A stretch of DNA of 64,000 nucleotides from Nymphaea colorata (GCF_008831285.2 NC_045141.1:20890848-20954847), one strand, 5' to 3'; counted from the stretch's first letter, positions 12,801 through 25,200 are shown. Translations and numbers: made by a program. Notes: generated from the letters alone by a model not told the origin.

Positions 12801-13173
12801 ACACAACCATGTGCCAGCAGGCTCCGTCATGAACAGATTGAAGATCAGAGCCTCCCTTCTCTCATCTTAGATCAGATCTTTTACCAATGCAAACAAATAG
12901 AATAGGATCTTAAGCGTACCTAAAATCCTTGTTTTGATGAACAGTGGATAGTTTTAAATTATGACAGCATGGAAATGCATACAAAAGATATTGAAATTAA
13001 CGAGGTCTATGGCTGATAAAGTGAGGTTCGTATTAGAAATCCAGTGGCCAAATGCTGGGTATGGATCCTTTATTTTGCAAGGAAAAGTATCCAAATTATT
13101 TCCAATATGGCCATCTAAAATGGGAGATGCTGGTGGATAAGGCTGAAAGGCGTTGCGCCTCGAACACTTGGCC
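9848..13173. other. Intergenic stretch with a GC-rich island, no recognised gene
   Basis: About 10740-11760 is clearly more GC-rich than its surroundings and is open for more than 200 codons on the minus strand (10842-11576) and over 120 codons on plus. Neither translation shows a known domain, and both are rich in Arg/Ser/Pro as expected from GC-biased sequence. The rest is AT-rich, with a possible SINE-like head at about 12478. Confidence 0.5.
12478..12600 (+). mobile_element. Possible tRNA-derived SINE fragment
   Basis: A string resembling a pol III A box (TAGCGTAGCTTG at about 12486) is followed some 35 bp later by a B-box-like string (AGTTCGATTTT at about 12530). This spacing and order is typical of tRNA-derived SINEs. 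No clear 3' tail or target-site duplication is visible, so the boundaries are guesses and it may be a chance resemblance. Confidence 0.25.
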
Positions 13174-13773
13174 ATGGAATCGGCATCCTTGTTTCAGGCC
13201 ACATTCTTCACTTCTCCGGCCACCTCTGCGGTCGGAAAAATCAACCCCTCTCTCTTCCTTCACTTTCGTCGGGAGTTCCGCCAGCAACATCCCCGTGCTC
13301 CGGCGCGGTTGTCGGCTGTGAAAAGTCCAAGAGGCTTTGGAACACCGCCGGAGAAGCTGAGAAAGAACAAGGGCAAGAAGAAGGGCAGAAGGTACGAAGA
13401 CGACGATGATGAAGACGACGATTTCGACGACGATTTGGACGCGGAGCCCGAGGATGTCACCATACCGGAGGTCGTTACCAATCGAATGATGAGAAGAATG
13501 GGCTTCTCCGTGGGGATCCCTCTGGTTCTGGGTCTCCTCTTCTTCCCTTTCTTTTATTACCTGAAGGTAGTGCAGAAGGTGGATGTGCCGACATGGGTGC
13601 CCTTCATCGTTTCCTTCTTCTTCTTTGGCTCTGCGTTGCTGGGGGTGAGTTATGGGATTGTGTCCTCCAGTTGGGACCCTCTGAGAGAAGGGTCGCTCTT
13701 GGGATGGAACGAAGCTCAGAGGAATTGGCCCGTTTTCTGGCAGTCGCTCTGGAGGGGGTCAGCGAAGAAGTAG
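13174..13773 (+). CDS. PAM68: PAM68, chloroplast photosystem II assembly factor
   Basis: Intronless, 199 residues. PAM68 is a thylakoid membrane protein that assists early photosystem II assembly around D1 and ribosome-linked insertion of PSII subunits. The N-terminal ~45 residues are rich in Ser/Arg/Ala without acidic residues, as in a chloroplast transit peptide. A Lys-rich stretch (about 61-72) and an Asp/Glu-rich stretch (about 75-93) follow. The conserved core starts with TIPEVVTNRMMRRMGFSVG. It holds two membrane segments (about 110-131 and 141-163) and ends with SSSWDPLREGSLLGWNEAQ and NWPVFWQSLW, hallmarks of the DUF3464/PAM68 family. The start is the first ATG in frame and lies in a good context (GCCATGG). 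Length is near the Arabidopsis protein. A PAM68-like paralogue is the main alternative. Confidence 0.92.
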   Translation: MESASLFQATFFTSPATSAVGKINPSLFLHFRREFRQQHPRAPARLSAVKSPRGFGTPPEKLRKNKGKKKGRRYEDDDDEDDDFDDDLDAEPEDVTIPEVVTNRMMRRMGFSVGIPLVLGLLFFPFFYYLKVVQKVDVPTWVPFIVSFFFFGSALLGVSYGIVSSSWDPLREGSLLGWNEAQRNWPVFWQSLWRGSAKK

Positions 13774-16700
13774 TTCCAAGAGCAAGCAGAGAGATTTTGA
13801 AGTATTGTTATAAATTCATGTATATTTTTGTGTGGATTACCTTGTTTGAATTGTTTCCTTGCATTAAGATGTTTTCTATGGAATTCTTGGCGACAATCTG
13901 CTCAACAAGTTCTGTAACGCGTGCAGAACAAAGCATGGAGCCATTGGCACTTATTGTGTCTGATATTGCCTCCTACCTTTCCTGGGCAAGCCCAAAGGAA
14001 ACTCTAGTTTTCGTCTGATGCCATTGTTATATGGGCTCGAAACCAGCCTCCATCTAGTGCAGGTCTCTACTAGCAAATGCCTCTGACCCTCAAAATGGCT
14101 CCTGCAGCGTACTCAACTCTGCCCTTACAGCAGCTGGAAGGCTTTTAAGCGCTTTCACTTACCCCGTTTGTGGGAGAAAAGTTATCCCAAGTAGGAATTT
14201 GTTCAGAAAAAGTGGATGTACTGTGATAGAATTTTCATCAAAAATTTTGAGATTGTGTTTGTTTGAGGGTATAAGGAATTGAATGCTCCCCCTCGCAAAG
14301 AAGTTGAAGGACATGAATGTGCCCCAATTGCTTCTTCAGATGCCTACTCCATTGCTTCAGTGCACTTGAAAGTTTTGCAAATCATATTCAGACATGAAAA
14401 TGGAGGAGTGTTTTTTTGACAAAAACGAGGAGCAATGAAACGAAGGCCATGAACATTTTGCAAGGAAAGATGAGTCGCAGGAAAGATCAGTTCCTGGCTG
14501 TTTGAAATTCATATTTGGTTGCGTTATGCCCAGGAAATAACAAATTATGCATGGACTAATTTATCAACGTCAATTTCCAATATGTCGATGTTATAATCTT
14601 GCTTCTGCAAAAAGGAAAAAATTGCATGTTATTGGAAAATTTACAACTGCTTATGTTTTGGATTAATAGGAAACTATATGCTGAACACATTTGTTTGAAG
14701 CAACACATCTCAAACTTGATTTGGAGATGGGTGTGAATTTCAAGTGCATGAAGGGACCCAAGCAAGTGAAAATTGACTGGCAATAAGCAGGCATGAGCAA
14801 GCGGATGGGAGTTGTTTTTCTTTTTGGCCGAGAGAACCAATCAAGAGCTCGGTTGAGAACCTCTCAATCAGTTCTTACGAAGCCTAAATATACACCCAGT
14901 TGGGACTCATGCTTTGATATATATCCTGATAGATATCCATTTAGTCTGTCAAGAAAATTATATCATATTAATATCAAACTTCAAGTAGCAAGCTGACAGC
15001 AGCCACAAATAGGTGCCTGCCAATCTTTTGTGGTTTGTGATTGCACAAGAGTATTTCATCTTGCCACCCGGCTGAGAGGTGAAACCTACCCTTCCTCTAC
15101 AAAGTACCTGGCTTGCGTTCGGTGCCTCATGATGATGCTTTTGCTATGCTTCAACTTGTATATCAGTACCTTTTTTGCTATGCTTCAACTTGTATATCGG
15201 CACCCTTCTTTTTGCAATATAAGGAATTGACGCTTTCGAAACAAAGACTGGCAGCTTACCAGTCTCCACCCCGTCTTCTCTCTATCACTTCTGACCATGT
15301 TGGACTCACCATATCTCGTCCCGGCCATTAGGGGGATATTATTACATCAACAACCTTTCCACAGATGGTTGTAGTATCACAAATGAAGGTCGTCTCTAGA
15401 AGAGAGATGGCAGAGTTGTTGATAGCTCCTAACACGAGAGGAAACCACCATTCATCCATCCAAAGATCGATCCACCGCTAGGAATCAGATTTAGACTCGG
15501 TACCACGAAACTCACTTCCAAACATAAACCATGAATCTGAACCGAGTTTCAGCCGACATGAAATGCGAACAGGAAAAACTTCCATGGCAATAGATTTTGT
15601 GCTGGTGAGACCCGGAATCAATTTTGTCTGAACCATCTGATTTTGAGGCTAAAAGCAGTTCCAGCCAGGTTTTGATCTGATTAAGTTGACTTATCATTTA
15701 ACTAATTCCTCTATCGGATCTTAATCTAACCTGCTCATACTTAGTGAAACCAATCTATTGTCTCATGAACCTAAAAATTTATAGATTGTGTGTGTGTGTA
15801 CATCATGAGTTGGGTAATTATATGTTGGTTGCAGTTGGTCATGAATTCATGATCGGGCCCAATGAGGAAGAACTCAACCAAGGAAGACAACTGCATCTGA
15901 CAATGCCAAGCTTCCAAGCTCCGGACCTATATTTGCTACTTGTCTGTCAACCTGATGCATGTCATAGGAATTATTTCACCTTGCAATAATGGAGAGGAGG
16001 CATTCAAGCCCTATGAAAGGCCTAAGCAGTTGCTGACAAAACGCTAAATGTTTCAAAAACTCTTTAGGTTGGTAGATACGCTCTCCAAATTAGGCCTCTG
16101 TCATGTCTCTTACACATGGTTTTAATTTTATGAGCAGTTGCACAATAATTAATGCTCCTGCAGGCGTGTCCAGGCAATAAAAGTTAAGTTCTATCCAAGT
16201 TTCAGAAGCGCTACAATGACAAAGTTGAAGCATTGGCAGCATCAGCAGCAAACGTGAATCATAGCTACAAATATGGTTTTCAGGTTTTAAACTGCGAGGT
16301 ATTGTGTGGGTATAAAACGACAAAATTGTTTATGATGGAAAAAGGTAAGAAAATTTCGCCAAATTTTAAAACAATTAATCTTTCGGCGAGAAATGAAAAA
16401 TGAAAAGGGGGCCAAAATCTTGAAAAATCAAGTGCAAAAAATGTGAAAATTAAAATCTAGCAACTAAAAGTTGAGAAAAACACGAAAAAATGGGAAAACA
16501 CAAACAATTTTATGGCTATGACATGAACTACTGCATCAAATCCAAAACTTCGTAACTTAGTAAAATCTGCAAAGCTTATTTGGAGCATAGAACAAATATA
16601 GAAGTAACTTATACGTTTTTTACCAGCTCAAATTTTCTTTGGATTCCTCCGACAATCGTTGTCATTGTGTTGGGCACTAAGTTAGCTGTCCCAGTCTTTG

Positions 16701-17184
16701 GGACAGCCGGTAGCTATGGAAACACTGTGAGTGGAGTGAGTGAGTTTTACTGCCGTTCTCAGGAGGATTCAAGTGTAGAACTTCCCAATGGCCTTCATTT
16801 GTCACCGTGACGAAGCAAGAGAAAAAGCAGTAAGATCTACCTCAAGCATGAAAACGCTGGACTTTAGCGGCAAACATATATCAGCGTATTGTCCAAATTT
16901 GTTCTTGAGTTACAGGCAATTATTAAATCTACTTGTCCTTGGCTGTGGTCACTGACTGTTAATAAATTCATTCGGGTTGACATTAATAATTTGAGTACGC
17001 TGTTATTTAAGTTCCTCCGCGCTTTGGCTTTCCAGACGTACTTATGCCTTGCATATATGTAATATAACCACAGACAAATTAAATTAAGTTGTACAGTACA
17101 TAAAAGTGAAACATTTATTCAACCTGCTCTTTATATGCGTCGAAAACAGTCTCATAGTTCTATCTTTTTAGTTGAAAAATGGAG
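13774..17184. other. Intergenic stretch, no recognised gene
   Basis: No domain-bearing frame was found on either strand. It contains a tandem duplication of 34 bp at about 15141-15208 and AT-rich sequence leading to the retrotransposon insertion. The first few hundred bases are presumably the PAM68 3' UTR. Confidence 0.6.
15141..15208. repeat. 34-bp tandem duplication
   Basis: TTGCTATGCTTCAACTTGTA occurs twice, 34 bp apart, with nearly identical following sequence (TATCAGTACC versus TATCGGCACC). No function is apparent; it is likely a replication-slippage duplicate. Confidence 0.7.
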
Positions 17185-17189
17185 ATGTT
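17185..17189. repeat. Left target-site duplication of the Copia element
   Basis: ATGTT immediately precedes the 5' LTR. The same five bases immediately follow the 3' LTR at 22225-22229, marking a retroviral-type integration. Confidence 0.92.
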
Positions 17190-17493
17190 TGTTGAAAGTT
17201 TTGGTTTAAAATAAAGGTTCAGACTCGAGGATTGGGTCCACGAATCATATTGTTATCTCATTCGAATAAGGAGGTTACTAGAAGCGTCTAGAAAAAGGGA
17301 GAAACAAATTCTGTTAAAAGGTTCTGTCTGATTATTGGTTGATTGGCTGGTTTGTAACCTCCTACCTGCTTGTATGTATATATATCTCAAAAGGGAATGA
17401 GTGAAATAAGTTTTCTTCCCTTCCACGACTTGCTCTCTCTCTCTCTCTGCTCTGTTTTGCTCTGTTCTTGCTTGTTATGTTGTTCTTCTTACA
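17190..17493 (+). repeat. 5' LTR of the Copia element
   Basis: The LTR is 304 bp, starts TGTTGAAAGT and ends CTTACA, so it has the canonical TG...CA ends. It contains a TATA-like GTATATATATC at about 17374 and a downstream (CT)n run, which would serve as promoter and leader. It differs from the 3' LTR mostly by C/T and G/A changes. Confidence 0.95.
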
Positions 17494-17505
17494 TGGTATC
17501 AGAGC
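17494..17505 (+). other. Primer binding site (initiator-Met tRNA)
   Basis: TGGTATCAGAGC directly abuts the 5' LTR. It matches the complement of the 3' end of plant initiator methionine tRNA, the usual primer of plant Copia elements. Confidence 0.93.
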
Positions 17506-17535
17506 GTCATTAACCTGAAGTGTTCTTCTGTCTTC

Positions 17536-18480
17536 ATGGCTTCATCATCGATTGCCCCAGAAAGTGCTCCTCAAGGTGAATCGAATACAAGAGGATCGAA
17601 CAGTGTGTTGCTGAATCATCCTGATCAAGTCGATGGCTTCAATAATCCACTGTATCTCCACCACTCAGACAGTCCTGGTGCTGTCCTAGTTTCACAACCA
17701 TTGACAGGTGATAATTACCTTACTTGGAGTCGGGCAATGGTGATGGCCTTAACAGCCAAGAACAAGTTGTGTTTTATTGATGGGTCCTTGCAAGAGCCAG
17801 ACCCATCATCTGCAGAGCACATTTTATGGAGGAGATCTAATACTATGGTGTTGTCTTGGATAATCAACTCCATGGCGAAGGATATAGCAAACAACATCAT
17901 ATATGCAACGACGGCACATGAGGTATGGACTGATTTGCAGCATCGTTATACTCAAAGTATTGCTCCTAGAAAATATCAAATTAAATCTGCTATAAGCAGA
18001 CACACTCAGGAGACACAAGGTGTCACTGCATACTATACCAAACTCAAAGGCTATTGGGATGAGCTAGCTTCCTATGAGCCGCTTCCTGTCTACACATGTG
18101 GGACTATGAAGATCATTTTTGATAAGGAGCAGGAAGAGAGAGTCATTCAGTTTCTAATAGGACTGAATGAGTGATATAACTCTATTAGAGGACAGATCCT
18201 TCTCATGGATCCTTTTCCCCCAATAGCAAAGGCATATTCTCTAATCCTACAAGAAGAGAAGCAGCGAGAGGCAAGACTGTTGCCTTCTACAGAGCATATC
18301 AGTTTGGTTGCTTCTCAATATGATAATTGAATGTTTAAAGGAAATACCCAAAGACGTCAACATTGCACATACTGTCAAAAAATGGGTCACACAAAGGACA
18401 AGTGTTACAAACTGCATGGTTACCCAAATGAGTTTAAGTCATTTAAGCAGAGACAAGAGAAAACATAGCAAGGTGTAGTG
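17536..18480 (+). pseudogene. Copia gag (broken)
   Basis: The ATG at 17536 opens 212 codons of a plant Copia gag. The N-terminal region has NPLYLHHSDSPG and LTGDNYLTWSRAM, typical of the Retrotran_gag family, followed by a helical capsid-like region. A TGA at 18172 interrupts it. The same frame then continues through further stops at 18328 (TGA) and 18466 (TAG) and includes a CCHC zinc knuckle at 18364-18405 (C-x2-C-x4-H-x4-C), which would bind RNA. The stops are single-codon changes within otherwise readable sequence, so the breaks look recent. Confidence 0.9.
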
Positions 18481-19690
18481 CAAGGAGAAAAGTCGAATGG
18501 GAAAGGCGTCTCTGCTGCAACGTCTAGTGGTTCTGTAAGTTTTGAGGCAAATGTGGCTCAATCCAGCAAGGAAAGTGTGCCAGTCTTCACCATGGAAGAA
18601 TACAATCAGATTATTCAATTGCTGAAAGAGAAACCACCAGTCTCTTATGCAAATTTTGCAGGTATTTCCATTACCCTAAAAGATGCATGGATCATTGACA
18701 GTAGTGCCAGTGATCACATGACATCTTCATTGTCAAGTCTGGTTAATGTTTCAAAACTTCAAACTGGTTTTCCTATCAGATTACCCAACAATAATATTGT
18801 TCATGCAACTTACCAAGGTGATGCTGTAATCTCTCATTCAATCAGATTACATCATGTTTATTACGTTCCAAATTTTAATTTCAATCTGATATCTGTCAGT
18901 CAATTAATCAAGTAGTTGAACTGTGATGTTTTGTTCTCTACCTGTGGTTGTGTCATACAGGACCAGATGTCCAAGATGGAGATTGGAGCTGCTGAACTGA
19001 GAAGTGGCATATATTGCTTCCAAAGTCCTAATTCTACAAATGAATTGACTACCAATTTTGATGACCATTTACCTTCTGTATCTACAGCAACCAAATCTCA
19101 TGATCCCTTGGACCTTTGGCATTTGCGCCTGGGTCATCCTTCTAGCTTTAGAAATAAACTTTTCTCTGCACAAGACTCTAAGATAGTGTTGAAGAACAAT
19201 CAATGTCATACTTGTTCTATTTCAAAGCAGACTCGTCTGCCTTTCAATGTTAGAGAACTTTCTTCTTCAAAGCCCTTCCAAATGGTGCATTGTGATATTT
19301 GGGGACCTTATTCACAGGTCTCACTCACTGGTGCGCATTATTTTTTGAGTCTAGTTGATGACTACTCACGTTGCACCTGGGTGTTTTAAATGCGCCACAA
19401 GTATGAGACACAATACAATCTCAAACAGTTTTGTAATCTGATTGAAAATCAGTTTAAAATTACAATACTAAAAATAAGGAGTGATAATGGGTCGGAGTTT
19501 TTATCTCAAGAGCTACAAACCTTTTTTCAGCAGAAAGGAATTATACATGAAAGGAGTTGCGCCTATACACCTCAACAAAACGGCGTGGTTGAGAGGAAGC
19601 ACAAACATCTTCTAACAGTGGCTCGTGCACTTCGATCCCAGGCCAATTTACCTTTAAAATTCTGGGGCGAATGTGTGTTGACAACAACTT
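18481..19690 (+). pseudogene. Copia protease and integrase region (broken)
   Basis: This continues the gag frame. A retroviral-type aspartic protease motif lies at 18697-18708 but reads DSSA instead of the usual DSGA. The integrase zinc domain (HLRLGH ... CHTC) lies at about 19117-19215. The catalytic core has aspartates in HCDIWGP (about 19290) and RSDNGSEF (about 19480) and the glutamate in NGVVERKHK (about 19590). Stops at 18913 (TAG) and 19387 (TAA) interrupt the frame. The reading frame changes near 19.68-19.69 kb, just after a FWGE motif. Confidence 0.92.
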
Positions 19691-21886
19691 AATAAATAGA
19701 ACTCCCTCACCTTTGTTAAATGGAGTCACAACCTATGAAAGACTCTTTCAAAGAAAACCAACGTATAATCATCTTAGAACATTTGGTTGTTTGTGCTATG
19801 TGACAAATTTAAGACCAAGCAGTAAATTTGATGAAAGAGCACAAATGTGTGTTTTCTTAGGGTACCCCTTTGGTAGAAAGGCATATATTGTTTATAATAT
19901 GAAAACAAAAGAATTGATGGTGAGTCGTGATGTCAAGTTTCGTGAACATGTATTTCCATTTTTAAATTCAAAGGAAGAAATAGAAACTTCTGTTGTGCCT
20001 CTTTACCTATCGAAGATGTCATGTGCAGGGAAAGCGAAGTTCAAGAGAAAGAAGGTGAAAAATCTCAACTCTTCACAAAAATTGATCAATCTGAAAACTT
20101 ACCATTTCAATCCACTTCAAGTGAACTTCAACCCATGAACTCTTCAGCTGAAATAGAATATGATACAAGTCAGCATCAAAGCCTTCGTCGCTCTAATCAA
20201 ATTTGGAAATCATCTGTTTTGCTTAAGGATTTTTATTGCAATGCTGCTACTTCTGGTTCAGAAGCTACATCAAAGTCAAAGAATGGTCATTACAGCAGGT
20301 ATCCAGTCTCAAACTTTGTCTCATTCAAACAATTCTCACCACAACATAAATCATTCCTTTTGTCCATATCCCAATCATCTGATCCATATTTCTATGATGA
20401 GGCAAAACACTTAGCTTGCTGGAAAGATGCCATGGCAGCTGAAATCAGGGCCCTAGAAGAAAATGGTACATGGAGTCTTGTTAAATGCCATGCAGGTGTG
20501 ACTCCTATAGGATGTAAGTGGGTGTACAAGACAGAATATAAGGCTGATAGTTCGGTTGAGAGATACAAAGCAAGACTTGTTGCAAAGGGCTACTCACAAG
20601 TTGAAGGAGTAGATTTTCATGAAACATTTGCACCGGTAGCTAAACTAGTTACTATAAGATGTTTATTATCTATTGCAGTGAAGTTTAATTGGATACTTGA
20701 GCAAATGGATGTATATAATGTCTTTTTACATGGAGATTTGCATGAGCAGGTTTATATGGAGTTGCCTCCCGGATATGGAAAAGAGGGGGAGACAAGAGTT
20801 TGCAAACTTTATAAGTCCTTATATGGGCTAAGGCAGGCACCAAGAAATTGGTTTCAGAAATTTTCTACTGCCTTAGTAAATTTTGGTTTTACTCAATCAA
20901 GAAATGATTATTCATTGTTCATCTTGTGCAAAGGTAAAACATTTTCTGCTGTACTGGTTTACGTAGATGATTTGATCATTGTGGGAGATGACGCAAAGCA
21001 AATTGCTCAAATTAAAGGTTATTTGAATAGTGTGTTTCATATGAAGGAGCTGGGATCATTAAAATTCTTTTTGGGAATTGAATTGTCAAGAAGTAATGAA
21101 GGCATTTGTTTGTCACAACGCAAGTATTGTCTTGACATTTTGGAAGAAACTGGTCTTCTTCAAGCAAAACCTGTTGAAACTCCGATGGAGCAGCAAACAT
21201 CAATTACTTCAACTGAAGGAAAACCTCTTAAAGAGTCGTCAGCCTATAGAAGACTTGTTGGTAAACTAATATACTTAACAATAACAAGACCTGAGATCTT
21301 ATTTGCTGTTAATATCCTTAGCATGTTTATGCAAGAGCCAAGAACACAACATATGGAAATGGCCTTAAGGGTGGTTATGTATCTCAAGAAGAATCCAGGT
21401 CAAGGAGTAATGCTATTGGCAAGAAATCAGCTACACATTAGAGTCTTTTGTGATGCTGATTGGGCATCATGTAAGGAAACAAGAAGATCTACAACAGGTT
21501 ATTGTGTCTTCCTTGGTGAGAATCTAATCTCATGGAAAACTAAGAGACAAGCAACTGTGTCAAGATCTTCAGCTGAAGCTGAATATCGATCACTAGCTAA
21601 TGTAGCATGTGAAGTAGTGTGGTTAAAGTCATTGTTGACAGAATTGAAGATAAACCATGCAGCCCCTGCAGATGTATTCTGTGATAATCAAGCAGCGATT
21701 CACCTTGCAGCTAATCCTGTCTTCCACGAACGTACTAAGCACATTGAAGTTGATCTTCATCTGGTACGTGACTACATCAAATCTAAAGTGTTGCAAACTC
21801 TTCATGTATCTTCCGAGAACCAACTTGCAGATATTTTCACAAAAGTTCTTGGAAAAAGCAATTTCAGTTCATTAAATCCAAACTAG
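19671..21886 (+). pseudogene. Copia integrase C-end, reverse transcriptase and RNase H (frameshifted)
   Basis: After the first frame change, 19671-20138 encodes the end of integrase (LINRTP, FGCLCYV, CVFLGYP). A second frame change near 20.02-20.06 kb leads into a long open frame to TAG at 21884-21886. This holds the reverse transcriptase: WVYKTEYKADSSVERYKARLVAKGY, LEQMDVYNVFLHGDLHEQVYM-type motif, LYGLRQAPRNW and the catalytic YVDD at 20960-20971. RNase H follows, with acidic residues in FCDADWAS (about 21449), SSAEAEYRS (about 21570) and VFCDNQAAIHLA (about 21680). This last half is intact within itself; only the upstream breaks prevent polyprotein synthesis. Confidence 0.94.
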
Positions 21887-21910
21887 GCATACATGATTTG
21901 CATGCACCAG

Positions 21911-21922
21911 TTTGAGGGGGAG
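21911..21922 (+). other. Polypurine tract of the Copia element
   Basis: TTTGAGGGGGAG immediately precedes the 3' LTR. A purine-rich run at this place primes plus-strand DNA synthesis in LTR elements. Confidence 0.88.
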
Positions 21923-22224
21923 TGTTGAAAGTTTTGGTTTAAAATAAAGGTTTAGACTTGAGGATTGGGTCCACGAATCATATTGTTATCTCATTCGAAT
22001 AAGGATGTTACTAGAAGCGTCTAGAAAAAGAGAGAAACAAATTTTGTTAAAAGGTTCTGTCTGATTATTGGTTGATTGGCTGGTTTGTAACCTCCTACCT
22101 GCTTGTATGTATATATATCTCAAAAGGGAATGAGTGAAATAAGTTTTCCTCCCTTCCACGACTTGCTCTCTCTCTCTCTGCTCTGTTTTGCTCTGTTCTT
22201 GCTTGTTATGCTGTTCTTCTTATA
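21923..22224 (+). repeat. 3' LTR of the Copia element
   Basis: The LTR is 302 bp and starts TGTTGAAAGT like the 5' copy. It ends CTTATA rather than CTTACA, a C-to-T change that spoils the terminal CA. It is 2 bp shorter than the 5' LTR because of one fewer CT unit. The matching ATGTT duplication follows at 22225-22229. Confidence 0.95.
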
Positions 22225-22229
22225 ATGTT

Positions 22230-25200
22230 TATTCCAACTTAGGTTCGACATTGCTTTGTTATTGAAAAAAATTGACAGATAGCTGGTAGGACTACTTAAT
22301 AAATAAACACGGAACGGACAGACTTTGTCAAATTAAGCAAAATTCATTTCCATTTCTGCAAAAAATTAACACGCTGCTGGAAAATCTTCTTGCAATTCGG
22401 TGTGTGCAGTTTGCTAGATCTGAACCTGCTCCATCGGTTGCATCAAGTCGATATTGGAAAAAAAGAAAGTAAAGAACTAAGCCGTACGCAACGAGTAGCT
22501 ACAAAAATCCAATGTCTACGGTTACTGATCTTTCTCAAAACCTTCAGTGCTCCACAAGCTATTTTCATACCTAAGATATTACGGCTTTCAGTTGGTGGAT
22601 TTTGTTTTCTTTTAAATTAATGGAAAATGGAATAACGGAGTTTTCTTTTTTTTTCCTGACTGTTGAACTTGATCATCTAAGAGGCGCATATGTATCATGA
22701 TTTATCTTGGTTGCTCCTTGTCTTTGGCTTCATTGCTGAGGATTCTTGCTCCTGAATTACAGGACCTCCTTCCACTCGATCGGATGAAGCTCTTGTGCAT
22801 TATGACAAGCAAACTTCTTCAACCTTCCCTCCTTCAGATCCAACTCCAACCCGAACCTTGAGGTGCAAAAATGCAAACAGAAAGCAGAAAGCATACTTCG
22901 AGTTCATGTACATCATCAACTTGCTTAAGCCAAAGCGTGGTGCATCTCCATGAGTACACTCATGGAGTTGTACTGGTGATCTCGGGAGGGTTCATAACTG
23001 TGTTTCCTTCCGTAGCATCTTAGAAAGTGAGTATCAAGTTGAGGCAATAAACAGAAAGGACATAGGCACATCACCTCAGACCAAGAGCTCCGGCAGTCGC
23101 ACCTACCCACAATCACATGCAGATATAGTTGGACCACACCCAACATTTTATTGGACCTGCCCTGGTGTGGGTTTAATGCAAACACAGGCCAGCTAGCACA
23201 TGGAAGCCCAATAAATATGAAGTCCTTTTTTTTATGCAGCTTGTTTCCAGTCCAATCCTGTCAACCAAAGAGTTAGGTGGTAGAAAGCAAAATTGGTGCG
23301 GGCTGCTGGCTGCCAATAGTAGGAAGAACCTCTGTTATGAATCTACCTTGTTTTTGTGCTGCATCTTTGATATCAAATACTTTTGTTGGGTCCACAGACA
23401 ATGCATCCATGGATTCTGGGTATATTAAAGCTTGTTTGAGAGTTTCTAGCTAGGGCCCTCGGTCCTCCTGGAGCACATATAATATCCCATACCTAATACT
23501 TCTAAATTAAATGCTGTTGTCAGATTCGTGTTCTTCATCCACCATACAACTCGAATCTGGATTTTGATCCGATTCAGATTTGCTTTCCAGGTCCAATACG
23601 TGTTGAAAGAGGTCGGAACTAGTCAAAGCCCGGATAATTGACGGCAGTAGTTGGCAGGTGAATATTAATTAATGCTCCTGGGTTCTTTGTCAATACGTGG
23701 GTCCAATCGACTTGCATAAGCAATCGTCCACTTTCATTACCGATCTTGCAGTAGGATGAATTTGAGAGGAAAAAACAGTAAGATTTCTCTTTTTGGTATC
23801 ACCCAGTAAAAGATAGGAAAAATGGTAAATTAATCTTCAAATCAAGTTCTTTACAAAATTAAAAAAATCTCTTTTTGCATTTTTCACTTACTGAAAACTT
23901 TTTTCTTTGATTCTTAACTAGTTATGCACCCAGCAGCGTAAGACTGCTCGACCCAAGCGTACCTGCAGGCTGCAGGTGTCTCTGCAACTAGAGAGTCCAC
24001 GTCCAAAGTTTACTGCCAGTCACCATACAGGACTTCTTGATTCTTCGGTCTCAGTGAAGATCACCTTTTGAATCTGTTTTGAAACATATGAACAATAAAA
24101 GAGTTGACGTACTTTGCATTATCATCACTCTAATAAGGAAACAAAGTTGGTAGCTAGCATATTCTTAAATTGAACAGGAACAAATATTACTAACTGGGAA
24201 AGTCGCATCTGGAGTACTATTTTGCTGCAGAATCACAGAGTGGTTAAAGGACATTATTTTGTCACCTTATTCACTACCAGCTCGAGTTTGCCACTCATAG
24301 CTTGAACTAACAGTCACAGAGATAGGCAGATGCCGTGAGAGTAAGAGGCGCATGAATTGCAGCTTCAGCTGCTTGTTTTAGATATGTAATACCAGAGAAA
24401 ATGCTTTCACATACAAGGCAAGAACTAACGGTCTTTGCCCAAAAGTTGATAGACGAGTTGGCGAAAATCCATCAAGGATGCGAGATATATATTGGTGCGG
24501 ACGTAGAAAATGAAAAGAAATTGAAGCCATCACGACCCCCAGGAAAATGTATAATTTGGTCTGTGGGCGTGAAAGTGCAGCCAAGCAAACTGTCTCAAGG
24601 GCATGATGACGCATCAACTATCTTGGTGAATGATTAAGGATGTGTAGTTCATATGTGTAAGCATGCCTCTTGTTTGTGAAAAGAAATAGGCGTGGTACTA
24701 AGTGGATGAAAGACTCACCAGGAGAGACAGCAAAATTTTAGGTACAGTTCTAGTTTCCGATACCATGCGTCCTGCTTCTGCTTGAGTTCTAGCTTTTTGT
24801 TGCACATTTTCATTGTTATGTTTTTAGTTTGTGTTTTAATTATGCTTCAAATGGGTTAAGAAGAGGTAGTTCTTTTCTCTCTACGTGATAATATTCGTTT
24901 TCATTCTTGTGCTACTCTTGGCACTGGTTCGACTACCGCCGTATCCTCAGTAGGTTGTCCTGCTCCGACAACAAACTTCTACATTATTACTATAACTGAT
25001 CAGAAAAGGAATACTTCAGAAAAAGTATTAATTTTTACTGAGTAGTTGACTTTTACTGAATTCAATTCAACGTTTCTTTGGTGTGTTTTACCAGTTCAAG
25101 ATCCTTTTTTAGTTGTTATGAATAGCAGACAACAGCTTATTTCCTGAAAGACTTACTCATGCTCTATACGACGACCTTGATTTTCCTTTTCATTTTGTTA

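Larger units (their letters stand above)
17190..22224 (+). mobile_element. Ty1/copia LTR retrotransposon, full length but non-functional
   Basis: The element is 5035 bp, bounded by two ~303-bp LTRs and a 5-bp target duplication (ATGTT). It has a tRNA-iMet type primer binding site, gag with a zinc knuckle, and protease, integrase, reverse transcriptase (YVDD) and RNase H in the order typical of Copia (integrase before RT), then a polypurine tract. Five in-frame stops (18172, 18328, 18466, 18913, 19387) and two frame changes (near 19.68 kb and 20.02 kb) break the single polyprotein, so it cannot move by itself. The LTRs differ by about 8 substitutions plus one CT-repeat unit, by eye, so the insertion is fairly recent. 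It lies between PAM68 and the MYB gene and interrupts no recognised gene. Confidence 0.96.
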
